Positions 1-6,932 of a stretch of DNA of 26,755 nt are shown here, piece by piece. The translations under genes were made by a program, and so were the position numbers. Below the pieces are notes generated by a model, which was not told the origin of the DNA, made no database searches, and worked only from the letters and a program-made list of their open reading frames with translations. The stretch's first letter is position 1. Each line of letters opens with the position of its first letter. Location of the stretch: assembly GCA_964250775.1 (NCBI GenBank), contig CAXUHK010000043.1, forward strand, positions 1 through 26,755, read 5' to 3'. This DNA comes from CAVRQM01 sp964250775. GTDB taxonomy: Bacteria > Pseudomonadota > Alphaproteobacteria > Acetobacterales > Acetobacteraceae.

Positions 1-240
1 ATCTGCTGCGGGTCGTCCAGCGCCACCACCGGGTCGCGCGCGGCCCCCGCCGGCGCCCCGGCGCGCGGGCAGCGCCGGCAAGGGCGGCCGATCCCCGGCC
101 GGCCGCCCGCGACCGACGCGCTGCCGCCCGGCTGCGCCTTCGCGCCGCGCTGCGACCTGGCGCAGGCGCGATGCAGCCAGGGTGAGATCCCGTTGGCCGA
201 GGTCGGCCCGAACCATAGCGCCGCCTGCGTGCTGGCTTGA
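1..240 (+). CDS. Peptide/nickel-type ABC transporter ATP-binding protein, C-terminal fragment (DppD-like)
   Basis: This is the tail of a gene that starts left of the window. The frame beginning at base 1 ends with TGA at 238-240. Its last 45 or so residues carry the pattern I-P-G-R-P-P, then P-P-G-C-A-F-A-P-R-C, a further Cys and a final H-S-A-A-C. This is the C-terminal cysteine-containing extension (oligo_HPY type) of DppD/OppD ATPases, which power peptide or nickel import at the inner membrane. The next gene is the partner ATPase and begins inside this stop codon (TGATG), so the two are translationally coupled. The first 25 or so residues look low-complexity and unlike the family, so an upstream frameshift or poor edge sequence is possible. 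Confidence 0.7.
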   Translation: MCCGSSSATTGSRAAPAGAPARGQRRQGRPIPGRPPATDALPPGCAFAPRCDLAQARCSQGEIPLAEVGPNHSAACVLA

Positions 241-1025
241 TGCCGGCGACGCTGGAAGTCCATGCCGCGGTGCGCAGCTTCGGCAGTGGCCGCCGGCTGT
301 TGCGCGCGGTCGACGGGGTATCGCTGTCGGTAATGCGTGGCCGCACGCTCGGCATCGTGGGCGAATCCGGCTGCGGCAAGTCGACGTTGGCGCGGATGCT
401 GGTCGGATTGCTGCCGCCCAGCTCCGGCCGGCTGGAGATCGACGGCCGCTCGATCCCCGAGCTGGCGCGGCGCGACCGCCGGGCGCTGCACCGGCGGGTG
501 CAGATGGTGTTCCAGGACCCGCTCGGCTCGTTGAACCCGCGCCGCACGGTGCGGCAAATCCTTTCGGCCCCGCTGCAGGCGCTGCACGGGATGGGAGCGG
601 CCGCCTGCATCGCGCGCGTCGCCGAACTCATGGACCTGGTCAGCCTGCGGCCGGATTTCGTTGACCGCTACCCGCACGAGTTCTCCGGCGGCCAGGCGCA
701 GCGCATCGGCATCGCCAGGGCGCTCGCGGCACAGCCGGAGGTGGTGGTACTGGACGAGCCGGTGTCGGCGCTCGACGTCTCGGTGCAGGCGCAGGTGCTG
801 ATGCTGCTCGCCGACCTGCAGGCGCGGTTCGGCCTGACCTACGTGTTCATCTCGCACGACCTCGCGGTGGTCGAGACCATCGCGCACGATGTCGCGGTGA
901 TGCAGGCCGGGCGCATCGTCGAGCAAGCGTCCGCCGAGCGCATCTTCGCCGAGCCGCAACATGAATACACCAGGCTGCTGCTGGCCTCGGTGCCGCGCAT
1001 CCCGAGTCAGGCCGTCACGTCGTGA
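240..1025 (+). CDS. Peptide/nickel-type ABC transporter ATP-binding protein (DppF/NikE-like)
   Basis: A 261-residue ABC ATPase, the second nucleotide-binding subunit of a Dpp/Opp/Nik importer. Visible motifs are Walker A GESGCGKST (residues 41-49), Q-loop VFQDP (about 90-94), signature FSGGQ (148-152), Walker B VVVLDEP (168-174) and the H-loop FISHD with His206. The Q-loop sequence, followed by G-S-L-N-P-R, is characteristic of the peptide/nickel branch. The protein ends soon after an H-E-Y-T-R-L-L-L-A-S-V-P motif and so lacks the long C-terminal extension of many DppF proteins; NikE-type proteins have a similar length. ATG at 240 was chosen because it overlaps the upstream TGA by one base; a TTG lies one codon earlier. 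Its 3' end overlaps the convergent SDR gene by 11 bases. The transported solute is unknown. Confidence 0.92.
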   Translation: MPATLEVHAAVRSFGSGRRLLRAVDGVSLSVMRGRTLGIVGESGCGKSTLARMLVGLLPPSSGRLEIDGRSIPELARRDRRALHRRVQMVFQDPLGSLNPRRTVRQILSAPLQALHGMGAAACIARVAELMDLVSLRPDFVDRYPHEFSGGQAQRIGIARALAAQPEVVVLDEPVSALDVSVQAQVLMLLADLQARFGLTYVFISHDLAVVETIAHDVAVMQAGRIVEQASAERIFAEPQHEYTRLLLASVPRIPSQAVTS

Positions 1026-1770
1026 CGTCGCCCCATCCGCCGTCGGCGGCGATTTCCGCGCCGGTCACGAACGAGGCGTCGTCGCTGGCCAGGAACAGCG
1101 CCACCCGAGCGATCTCGTCGGACTCGCCATGCCTGCCAAGCGGGACCTTGGTCGCCATGCCGGCGAGCATCGCCCGCTGCTGCTCCGGCGTCATCCCCGT
1201 CTTGCCGGCGATCGGCGTGTCGATCGGACCGGGGGATACCGCGTTGACCCGGATGCTCCTGGGTGCCAACTCGGCGGCGAGCACCCGGACCAGCGACCGC
1301 GCCGCGGCCTTGGTGGCGGCGTACACGGCCGTGCCGGCCATGCCGACACGGTTGGCGACCGAGGTGGTGACGATGACGCTGGCGCCCGGTTGCAGAAGCG
1401 ACTCTGCCTTCTGCACGGTGAACAGCACGCCCTTGACGTTGACGGCGAACTCTTCGTCGAACAACGCTTCCGTCACCTGCGCCAACGGCACGAACGCGGC
1501 GATGCCCGCGTTGAGGAACAGCACGTCGATGCCGCCGAACGCCCGCCCGACCTCGGCCACCATGGCTTCGGCGTCGGCGACCTTGCCGGCGTCCGCCCTG
1601 ATGGCCAACACGTCGGGGCCAAGCGTCCGGCGCGCCTCCTCAAGGCGCTCGGCGCTCTGCCCGGTGATCGCGACCCTGGCGCCCTCGGCCATGAACAGCC
1701 GCGCCGTCGCGAGGCCAATCCCCGTCGTGCCGCCGGTGATGACCGCGCGCTTGCCCGATAGTCGGCCCAT
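1015..1770 (-). CDS. Short-chain dehydrogenase/reductase (SDR)
   Basis: A 251-residue classical SDR, an NAD(P)-dependent alcohol/carbonyl oxidoreductase. It has the cofactor motif TGGTTGIG (residues 12-19), NAG (87-89), Asn111, catalytic Ser137, and Tyr150-x3-Lys154, followed by the usual S-P-G-P-I-D-T loop. After the second strand there is Gly37-Gln38 rather than an acidic residue, which leans toward NADP(H), though not decisively. The ATG at 1770 has a strong Shine-Dalgarno complement (GAAAGGA, read from 1784 to 1778) seven bases upstream. It is divergent from the M20 amidohydrolase and converges onto the ABC ATPase. The substrate cannot be predicted; many such SDRs are annotated as 3-oxoacyl reductase or glucose dehydrogenase by similarity alone. 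Confidence 0.93.
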   Translation of the reverse strand: MGRLSGKRAVITGGTTGIGLATARLFMAEGARVAITGQSAERLEEARRTLGPDVLAIRADAGKVADAEAMVAEVGRAFGGIDVLFLNAGIAAFVPLAQVTEALFDEEFAVNVKGVLFTVQKAESLLQPGASVIVTTSVANRVGMAGTAVYAATKAAARSLVRVLAAELAPRSIRVNAVSPGPIDTPIAGKTGMTPEQQRAMLAGMATKVPLGRHGESDEIARVALFLASDDASFVTGAEIAADGGWGDVTT

Positions 1771-1782
1771 GGCACATCCTTT

Positions 1783-1798
1783 CGGAAAACTGTTTCCG
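1783..1798. promoter_or_regulatory. Inverted repeat in the SDR/amidohydrolase divergent spacer, candidate operator
   Basis: The sequence reads CGGAAA, ACTG, TTTCCG: a perfect 6-bp inverted repeat with a 4-base centre. It starts 13 bases upstream of the SDR start codon and 54 bases upstream of the amidohydrolase start codon, partly abutting the SDR ribosome-binding site. Its size and the G-G-A-A-A / T-T-T-C-C arms resemble operators of LacI-type repressors, but the centre lacks the usual CG step and no regulator gene is in view. It could control one or both divergent genes, or be a chance hairpin. Confidence 0.35.
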
Positions 1799-1851
1799 CC
1801 TTCAATCGTATGCCTTCGTGCGCTGCACGGTCAAATCACCGAGGTCCCACA

Positions 1852-3033
1852 ATGCCCATCCTGAACCGCATCGCCGAGTTCCACGCCGACATGACGGCGT
1901 GGCGACAGGACCTGCACCGGCACCCCGAGTTGGCGCTGCAGGAGACCCGCACCAGCCGCTTGGTGCAGGAAAGGCTGGCCGAGTTCGGCGTCGACGAGGT
2001 GGTCACCGGCCTGGCCACCACCGGGGTCGTGGGCATCATCCGTGGCCGGCAGCCGGGCGGGGCGATCGGCCTGCGCGCCGACATGGACGCGCTGCCGATC
2101 GAGGAGGCGACCGGGCTGCCCTACGCCTCGGAGAACCCCGGCGTGATGCACGCCTGCGGCCATGACGGCCACACCACGATGCTGCTCGGCGCCGCGCGCT
2201 ACCTGGCCGAGACCCGCAACTTTGCCGGCACCGTCTACGTGATCTTCCAGCCGGCCGAGGAACGGTTCGGCGGCGGCGAGATCATGGTCCGCGAGGGGCT
2301 GTTCGAGCGCTTCGCCATGGACCGGGTGTTCGGGATGCACAACTGGCCGAGCCACAAGGCCGGCGAGTTCCTGTGGCGGGTCGGGCCGGTGATGGCGGCG
2401 GTCGGCACGCTCGAGATCACGGTGCGCGGCCACGGCGCGCACGGGGCCTACCCGCATCGCGGCACCGACCCGATCCTGGCCGCCGCCGGGATCGTCACCG
2501 CCTTGCAGTCGGTGGTGGCGCGCAACGTCGACCCGCTGGAGCAGGCGGTGGTCAGCATCGGCGCCATCGCCGGAGGGAACGCGTCGAACGTCATCCCGGA
2601 GACGGTGCGGATGGAAGGCACCGTGCGCTGGTTCAAGCCCGAAGTCGGCGACCTGCTGGAAGCAGCGATCAAGCGCGTCGCCGCAGGGGTCGCGGCCGGC
2701 TATGGCGCCACCGCGGAGGTGGTCTTCACTCGTTCCTACCCGGCCACGGTGAACGACGCCGAGGCCACGGCGCTGGCCCAGCACGCCGCCGAGACCGTGG
2801 CGGGGCCGGCGCGGGTGTCGCGCATGGAGCGCCCGACCATGGGCGCCGAGGATTTCAGCTACATGCTGAACGCCAAGCCGGGCAGCTACCTGATGCTGGG
2901 CGCGGCACGCGGCGAGCACGACCCACAGGTGCATCACCCGAAATACGACTTCAACGACGACATCCTGCCGGTGGGCGCCAGCTACTGGGCGACGCTCGCC
3001 GAGCAGCTCCTGCCGCGCGGCGACGCGCCGTGA
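1852..3033 (+). CDS. M20 family metallo-amidohydrolase (hippurate hydrolase/IAA-amino acid hydrolase-like)
   Basis: A 393-residue M20D-type di-metal amidohydrolase that cleaves N-acyl amino acids or similar amides. Visible are RADMDALPIEE (75-85), the metal-binding block HACGHDGH (100-107; Cys102 and His104), QPAEE (133-137), MHNWP with His163, the dimerisation (lid) domain around HGAHGAYPHRGTDPI (194-208), M-G-A-E-D-F-S-Y and a final H-H-P-K-Y-D-F-N-D. A Cys in the first metal motif is typical of this subfamily, as opposed to the aminopeptidases. ATG 1852 was chosen over an in-frame ATG at 1810 because GAGG (1841-1844) lies seven bases before it and the family normally starts here. The upstream peptide-importer ATPases suggest the peptide or acyl-amino acid may be imported first. 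It ends four bases before the convergent glycosyltransferase gene. Confidence 0.94.
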   Translation: MPILNRIAEFHADMTAWRQDLHRHPELALQETRTSRLVQERLAEFGVDEVVTGLATTGVVGIIRGRQPGGAIGLRADMDALPIEEATGLPYASENPGVMHACGHDGHTTMLLGAARYLAETRNFAGTVYVIFQPAEERFGGGEIMVREGLFERFAMDRVFGMHNWPSHKAGEFLWRVGPVMAAVGTLEITVRGHGAHGAYPHRGTDPILAAAGIVTALQSVVARNVDPLEQAVVSIGAIAGGNASNVIPETVRMEGTVRWFKPEVGDLLEAAIKRVAAGVAAGYGATAEVVFTRSYPATVNDAEATALAQHAAETVAGPARVSRMERPTMGAEDFSYMLNAKPGSYLMLGAARGEHDPQVHHPKYDFNDDILPVGASYWATLAEQLLPRGDAP

Positions 3034-3037
3034 GCCG

Positions 3038-5275
3038 TCACGCCTCGCCGAGCCAGCTCGCCGCCTGCGCGAACACCGCCTCCGGCAGCAGCCCCTGCAT
3101 ACAGGCGTGGTCGTGCGGGCACTCGGCCAGGCGGTCGTAGCCGCAGGGCGAGCACGGCACCACCGCCATCAGCGCCCGCGAGCGCTCGCCGCGCGGCCCC
3201 CATTCCTGCGGCTGGTGGCTTGCGGAGTAGATCGCGAGGGTGCGGCTGCCGAGCGAGGCGGCGAGGTGGGCGATGCCGGAATTGTTGCAGATCACCAGGT
3301 CGGCCCCGCGCAGGATGGCGGGGATGTCGGCCCAGGCGGTGCGGCCCCCGAGGTTGGCGACGCGCTCGCCGACCCCGCTCGCCTGCGCCACGTGCGCCAG
3401 CGCCCCGGTCTGCGGGCGCGAGCCGACCAGCAGGACCGCGCAGTCCAACCGCTCGACCAGCATCCGCACCAGCGCCACGTAATGGTCGAGCGGCCAATCG
3501 CGCATGTCGGAGTTGCTGACCGGGGCCACCACCACCCGGTAGCGTCCCGCAAGCGCCGGCAGGTCCGGCGCCGGCGCACCGTCCGATGCCGGGTAGAGCG
3601 AGCGGGTGCGGTCGGCCACGAGCCGCACCAGAAGCGAGAGCTGCTCGCCGATGTGCAGGTCGGAGCGCTGCAGCCGGGGCGCGGTCGGCATGTCGAGCTG
3701 GTCGAGCTTGACGCCGCGGAACGCCAGCGTCGCGCGCAACGGCCGGCCGCGCGCGAACAGCCGGAACTCGCAGGTGGCGCTGTCGTCGGGGTTGTCGAAG
3801 TCGAGCGACACGCCGTCACCGGAACTGCCGTCGATCTCGCGGACGGCGAGTTCGCGCTCGGCCAGCACGTCGACGCCGCCGCGCAGCACGTCGATCTTCA
3901 CCATGAGCGGGCGCGGCCCGAACCGCAGGCCGGTCAGGTGCAGCCCGAAGGTGGCGCGGAACCGTCCCCGGCGCAGCCGGATGTACGGCCCATAGACCAG
4001 GTGCATGTCGGTGACGCTGAAATCGGTCTCGTGCTTGAACACGCCCTGGGTCGGCATCCGCGAGATGAACCGCTCCGGGCCGAGCAGGACGTTGAGCGCC
4101 CGGTCGATGTTGTCGGTGCGGCGCAGCGCCTGGTCGAACGGCAGCGCCACGTCCAGGTACGGGAAGCGGGTGGTGGTGCCGATGCCGCAGCGGGTGGTGG
4201 CCTCGACGTGCTGCAGCAGGAAGCGGGTGTCGTCGTCGACGCGCAGGTCGACCGCGACGTCGAAGTGCCCGAGGGCCGCCTGGCTGAACTCGTGCGCGCT
4301 CTGCACCGGCTTGCGGTCCCAGCCGCGCACGATCTCGGGGAACAGGTCGTGCGTGGCCACCTCGTCGGCGAGGCCGCACGCCTCGGCGACACCGCGGTTC
4401 CAGGAGCCGACCACGAGACGGATGTGGTCGTCGGGGAACGCCGCCCGGAGCTGGCGCAGCGCCGGCAGGCCGATGATGAAGTCGCCGAAATGGCCGAGCT
4501 GCATCGCGAGGACGCGTCGTCGGCGGGGCTGCGCGCCGCCGAAGTCGAACAGCGCGAGGTTGAGCGGCGAGCCGGGCAGCACGTGGACCTGCTGCATGGA
4601 GTTGTCGCGCTCGCGCACCGTGTCGACGCTGGCGCCGGCGCCGGCCGCGTCGGCCAGGAAACGGGCGGAGGGGGCCTTGGTGTCGCGGGTCACGAGGCTC
4701 CAGGTGGGACGTGCGATCTTCTCGATCACCAGCTCGATCTCGTAGCAGCCGCCGGAGTGGCGCTCCGGCGGGATCGTGTAGTCGAAATCCCGGTCGTTAT
4801 CGACCAGGTGCCGCAGCCGGTAGCTGTTGGGCGGCAGCACGCCCTCGATGTCGGCCATCAGCGAGGCGGGCGTGTAGAAGCGCTTGTGGTCGGCGTTGTA
4901 GTGCGACGGCAGCATGGCGCATTTCTCGTAGAGGAACTGGTGCGGCACCATGACGACGAGGAAGCCGCCCGTCCGGAGCACGCGGAACCAGTCGCGCAGC
5001 GCCTGCGCGTGGTCGGGGATGTGTTCGAGGCAGTGGCTTGCGAACACCGCGTCCTGCGAGCCGTCGGGAAAGGGCAGGGTACGGCCGTCATAGCCCGGGT
5101 AGTCGAGCTCGACGCCGATGGCCTGCGGCACGATCGGCACGACGCCCTCGATGTAGCCCTTGTAGCCGATGTCGAGGATGTGCTCGCCCGAGAGATAGGT
5201 GGTGACGAAACCGTTCTCGAGCCGCAGTTGATGCGACTTGCTCGCCTCCTCCCCGACGCGCCTTGGTTCGTCCAC
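3038..5275 (-). CDS. Fusion of SAM methyltransferase and family-9 glycosyltransferase (heptosyltransferase-like)
   Basis: A 745-residue two-enzyme protein. The N-terminal part (about 20-160) is a class I SAM methyltransferase: I-L-D-I-G at 33-37, acidic G-V-E-L-D at 54-58, LPFPDGSQDAV near 67, HCLEHIPD near 81-88, then VLRTGGFLVVMVP near 99-111. From about 254 a GT9 fold begins (RVLAMQLGHFGDFIIGLPALRQL) and resumes at about 578-745 with P-V-S-N-S-D-M-R-D-W-P, the donor-site region LVICNNSGIAHLAASLGS, and a cysteine cluster C-S-P-C-G ... C-P ... A-C-M. Between the halves, about 410-530, lies a strand-rich insert not usual in heptosyltransferases. GTG 5275 was chosen for its strong AAAAGGAGA ribosome-binding site eight bases upstream. 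It probably modifies surface glycans; acceptor and donor sugars are unknown. Confidence 0.88.
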   Translation of the reverse strand: MDEPRRVGEEASKSHQLRLENGFVTTYLSGEHILDIGYKGYIEGVVPIVPQAIGVELDYPGYDGRTLPFPDGSQDAVFASHCLEHIPDHAQALRDWFRVLRTGGFLVVMVPHQFLYEKCAMLPSHYNADHKRFYTPASLMADIEGVLPPNSYRLRHLVDNDRDFDYTIPPERHSGGCYEIELVIEKIARPTWSLVTRDTKAPSARFLADAAGAGASVDTVRERDNSMQQVHVLPGSPLNLALFDFGGAQPRRRRVLAMQLGHFGDFIIGLPALRQLRAAFPDDHIRLVVGSWNRGVAEACGLADEVATHDLFPEIVRGWDRKPVQSAHEFSQAALGHFDVAVDLRVDDDTRFLLQHVEATTRCGIGTTTRFPYLDVALPFDQALRRTDNIDRALNVLLGPERFISRMPTQGVFKHETDFSVTDMHLVYGPYIRLRRGRFRATFGLHLTGLRFGPRPLMVKIDVLRGGVDVLAERELAVREIDGSSGDGVSLDFDNPDDSATCEFRLFARGRPLRATLAFRGVKLDQLDMPTAPRLQRSDLHIGEQLSLLVRLVADRTRSLYPASDGAPAPDLPALAGRYRVVVAPVSNSDMRDWPLDHYVALVRMLVERLDCAVLLVGSRPQTGALAHVAQASGVGERVANLGGRTAWADIPAILRGADLVICNNSGIAHLAASLGSRTLAIYSASHQPQEWGPRGERSRALMAVVPCSPCGYDRLAECPHDHACMQGLLPEAVFAQAASWLGEA

Positions 5276-5406
5276 GTCCGGTTCTCCTTTTGGCGGTGTC
5301 GCCCCTTGGTTAGTCCGGGCACGGTGCCAGTGCTCAGAATCCAATGATTGTAATAGCCTTCGGCGGGGGCGAACAGGTGGCCGAACGCGCACATTGGGTG
5401 AGCTAG

Positions 5407-5420
5407 AGCCTTTTTAGGCT
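5407..5420. repeat. Short inverted repeat upstream of the restriction endonuclease gene
   Basis: AGCCT, four T, AGGCT: a perfect 5-bp stem with a 4-base loop in the 210-bp spacer between the glycosyltransferase and endonuclease genes. A second, looser pair follows at 5427-5431 (CCTAG) and 5450-5454 (CTAGG). The local 60-base stretch 5401-5460 is only about 50 percent GC by hand count. The elements could be regulatory or chance structures; on either strand there is no clear terminator T-run after the stem. Confidence 0.3.
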
Positions 5421-5461
5421 GCAAGTCCTAGTCCGATCAGCCTTACTGGCTAGGAGAATCG

Positions 5462-5475
5462 TGGCCATATGGCCA
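5462..5475. promoter_or_regulatory. Perfect 14-bp palindrome TGGCCATATGGCCA, candidate operator
   Basis: A perfect 14-bp palindrome ending 10 bases before the GTG start codon of the BglII-type endonuclease. Type II restriction cassettes are often controlled by a dyad-symmetric operator just before the R gene, bound by a controller protein or by the methyltransferase itself. No controller (C) gene is visible here, so autoregulation by the methyltransferase or an unlinked regulator would be needed. A good ribosome-binding site (AGGAG, 5452-5456) lies upstream of the palindrome. Its nearest start (GTG 5461) is in the other frame and hits a stop at 5476-5478. Confidence 0.4.
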
Positions 5476-5485
5476 TAGTGGCGGC

Positions 5486-6198
5486 GTGACGACCGATCAT
5501 CTGGTCCCCGAAGATTTGCGGCGCTCGTACCACGTACGGGAATGGCGCAACGCCGCCGGCGTGCTCTCGACGGCCTGCCCCGCCGAATGGGACGACATCA
5601 TCGCGGTGCTGCGCGCGTTCCGCCTGTTGCGATCGGAAATCCTGTTGGCGGGGGCGGCCTGTCGCCGATCTCGCAGCAGATCAACGGTGCCTTCGACAGC
5701 AGAGGCTGGAAGGAGACCAAGTTTGCGACCAAGATCGTTGTCGACGATGCCGAGTACGTCACGCCGACGCATCTTGTCGACTGTTTCAAAGGGCGAGTCG
5801 CGCTGGAGCTGGAGTGGAACAACAAGGATCCTTTCTTCGATCGGGACCTGAACAATTTCCGGCTCCTGTTCGACCTGCGGGCCATCGATGTCGGCGTCAT
5901 CCTGACCCGCGCATCGGAGTTACAGGAAGTGTTCGAGAGCCTGGGCAAGGGAGCCAGCTATGGCAACAGCACAACGCACCACGGCAAGCTCTGGCCGCGC
6001 CTCGAAGGCGGCGGCGGAGGCGGTTGCCCCGTGCTGACCTTCGCCATCACGCCGACCCTGTATGTGGATGACGGCCCCCAAGCATACGACCTGGCATTGC
6101 AACGGAAGGCGGAGCGGGACACCAAGCGGAAGGGTCGCGGCAGGGTCGGCGTCTCCCCATCAGCGGGCGCGGGGGAGGCCGACACCGAAGTCGCGTAA
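5486..6198 (+). pseudogene. BglII/BstYI-family type II restriction endonuclease, broken by a -1 frameshift
   Basis: The gene reads in one frame from GTG 5486 to about 5644 (Y-H-V-R-E-W-R-N-A-A-G-V-L, then A-F-R-L-L-R-S-E-I-L). It continues in the -1 frame as VGGGGLSPISQQINGAF and onward to TAA 6196-6198. Restoring one G at about 5644 gives a protein of about 237 residues. The downstream part holds HLVDCFKGRVALELEW: Asp, then Glu nine residues later and Glu eleven residues later, the spacing of BglII Asp84/Glu93/Gln95, with Glu in the third place as in BamHI. Next come NNKDPFFDRDLNNFRLLF, STTHHGKLWPR and G-G-G-G-G-C-P-V-L. The enzyme would cut DNA at a GATC-centred hexamer if it follows the family. 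As read, only short N-terminal and N-truncated products can form, so the gene is a pseudogene or holds a sequencing error. Confidence 0.85.
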
Positions 6199-6204
6199 TG
6201 CGCC

Positions 6205-6894
6205 CTACTCCGCAGCGGTGAGCGTTGCTCTCCGTTCGGACGCCGAGTTGTGGGCGTAGGTGTCCCAAGTCGGCTCGTAGCCCTCAACGGCCTGGTTGCC
6301 CCAAACGGTCCAGCCCAGGCGTGCGTCGCGCGCGAACAGTTCGAGCCGCGGCCCCGCGCTACACGCCTCGACAATCGGATAAAGCTCGTCAGGCTTGCGC
6401 GAGTGCTCCCGCTTGCGGGTGCCGAGATAGTTCACCTGCGTCCTGCCTGGCTGCAACGTGCGCGCGTTCTTGCCACGGATGCCGAAAAGGACGAGTTCGG
6501 TGACATTGCGAAAATAGAAACCGACACCTCGCCCGTCACTGCCACCGTCCTTGCGCAATTTATGCCAAACGATGTTCGACTTGTAGTTGAACCCCCATGC
6601 CTGCATGACTTGCAAGCCCTGTGGCAGGAGAGCATTGGGCACCCACAAATATAGGTGGGACGTCGCCGCACTGACCGCCGCTACGGGCAGATTCGAGATC
6701 GCCGCCAAGTCCATCGTGCCATACCTGCTGAGCCGCTTGTGCTCCGGGGCCATCTTGCCCGTGCGGTTGATGAACTGCCATGGCGGGTCGGCCAGGATGC
6801 AGCCAAAACGCTGCCCGCCGAGGGCGGCAAGGAAGTCCGCAGTCGCATCGAGGGTGCTCGGCTCGTCGGGGCAGAGGATTCGCGCGAGGGTCAT
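6205..6894 (-). CDS. MT-A70 family DNA N6-adenine methyltransferase
   Basis: A 229-residue MT-A70 methyltransferase. The catalytic motif DPPW (36-39) sits in the sequence FGCILADPPWQF, with L-Y-L-W-V-P-N-A (81-88), W-G-F-N-Y-K (100-105) and the SAM-site region H-S-R-K-P-D-E-L-Y-P (164-173). Members methylate adenine N6 in DNA or RNA. Here the gene converges on a BglII-type endonuclease six bases away, so it is most likely the protective half of a type II system; the target sequence is inferred to contain an adenine. ATG 6894 has only a weak AGGCGG-like ribosome-binding site. The gene lies 38 bases downstream of the aminotransferase on the same strand and may ride on its transcript. Unlike the endonuclease it is intact, the usual outcome when a restriction system decays. 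Confidence 0.9.
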   Translation of the reverse strand: MTLARILCPDEPSTLDATADFLAALGGQRFGCILADPPWQFINRTGKMAPEHKRLSRYGTMDLAAISNLPVAAVSAATSHLYLWVPNALLPQGLQVMQAWGFNYKSNIVWHKLRKDGGSDGRGVGFYFRNVTELVLFGIRGKNARTLQPGRTQVNYLGTRKREHSRKPDELYPIVEACSAGPRLELFARDARLGWTVWGNQAVEGYEPTWDTYAHNSASERRATLTAAE

Positions 6895-6932
6895 AGCCGC
6901 CTATATCACGGCTGAACCGTTAAATCCCGGTT

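Noticed and set aside
1..60. Minus-strand coding-like reading of the first 60 bases (A-R-D-P-V-V-A-L-D-D-P-Q-Q)
   Set aside because: It is too short to support a gene and conflicts with the plus-strand ATPase tail. It is noted only because the plus-strand reading here is also atypical and edge sequence may be unreliable.
5347..5352. Minus-strand -10 hexamer (TACAAT) for the methyltransferase-glycosyltransferase gene
   Set aside because: The hexamer is good and lies in the right spacer, but no acceptable -35 element occurs 16-18 bases upstream, so it is not reported as a promoter.
5452..5478. AGGAG ribosome-binding site with GTG 5461 as endonuclease start
   Set aside because: That frame meets a TAG stop at 5476-5478, so it can only encode five residues.
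5276..5485. Integration site or flanking direct repeats around the restriction cassette
   Set aside because: The spacers on the two sides (5276-5485 and 6895-6932) share no repeat that I could see, and no integrase or tRNA is present.
5639..5650. Programmed -1 ribosomal frameshifting in the endonuclease gene
   Set aside because: There is no X-XXY-YYZ slippery heptamer or clear downstream pseudoknot at the junction. A one-base deletion explains the break more simply.
6915..6932. Hairpin AACCG-N8-CGGTT between the aminotransferase and the methyltransferase as a terminator
   Set aside because: The stem is only 5 bp with no T-run on the transcribed strand.
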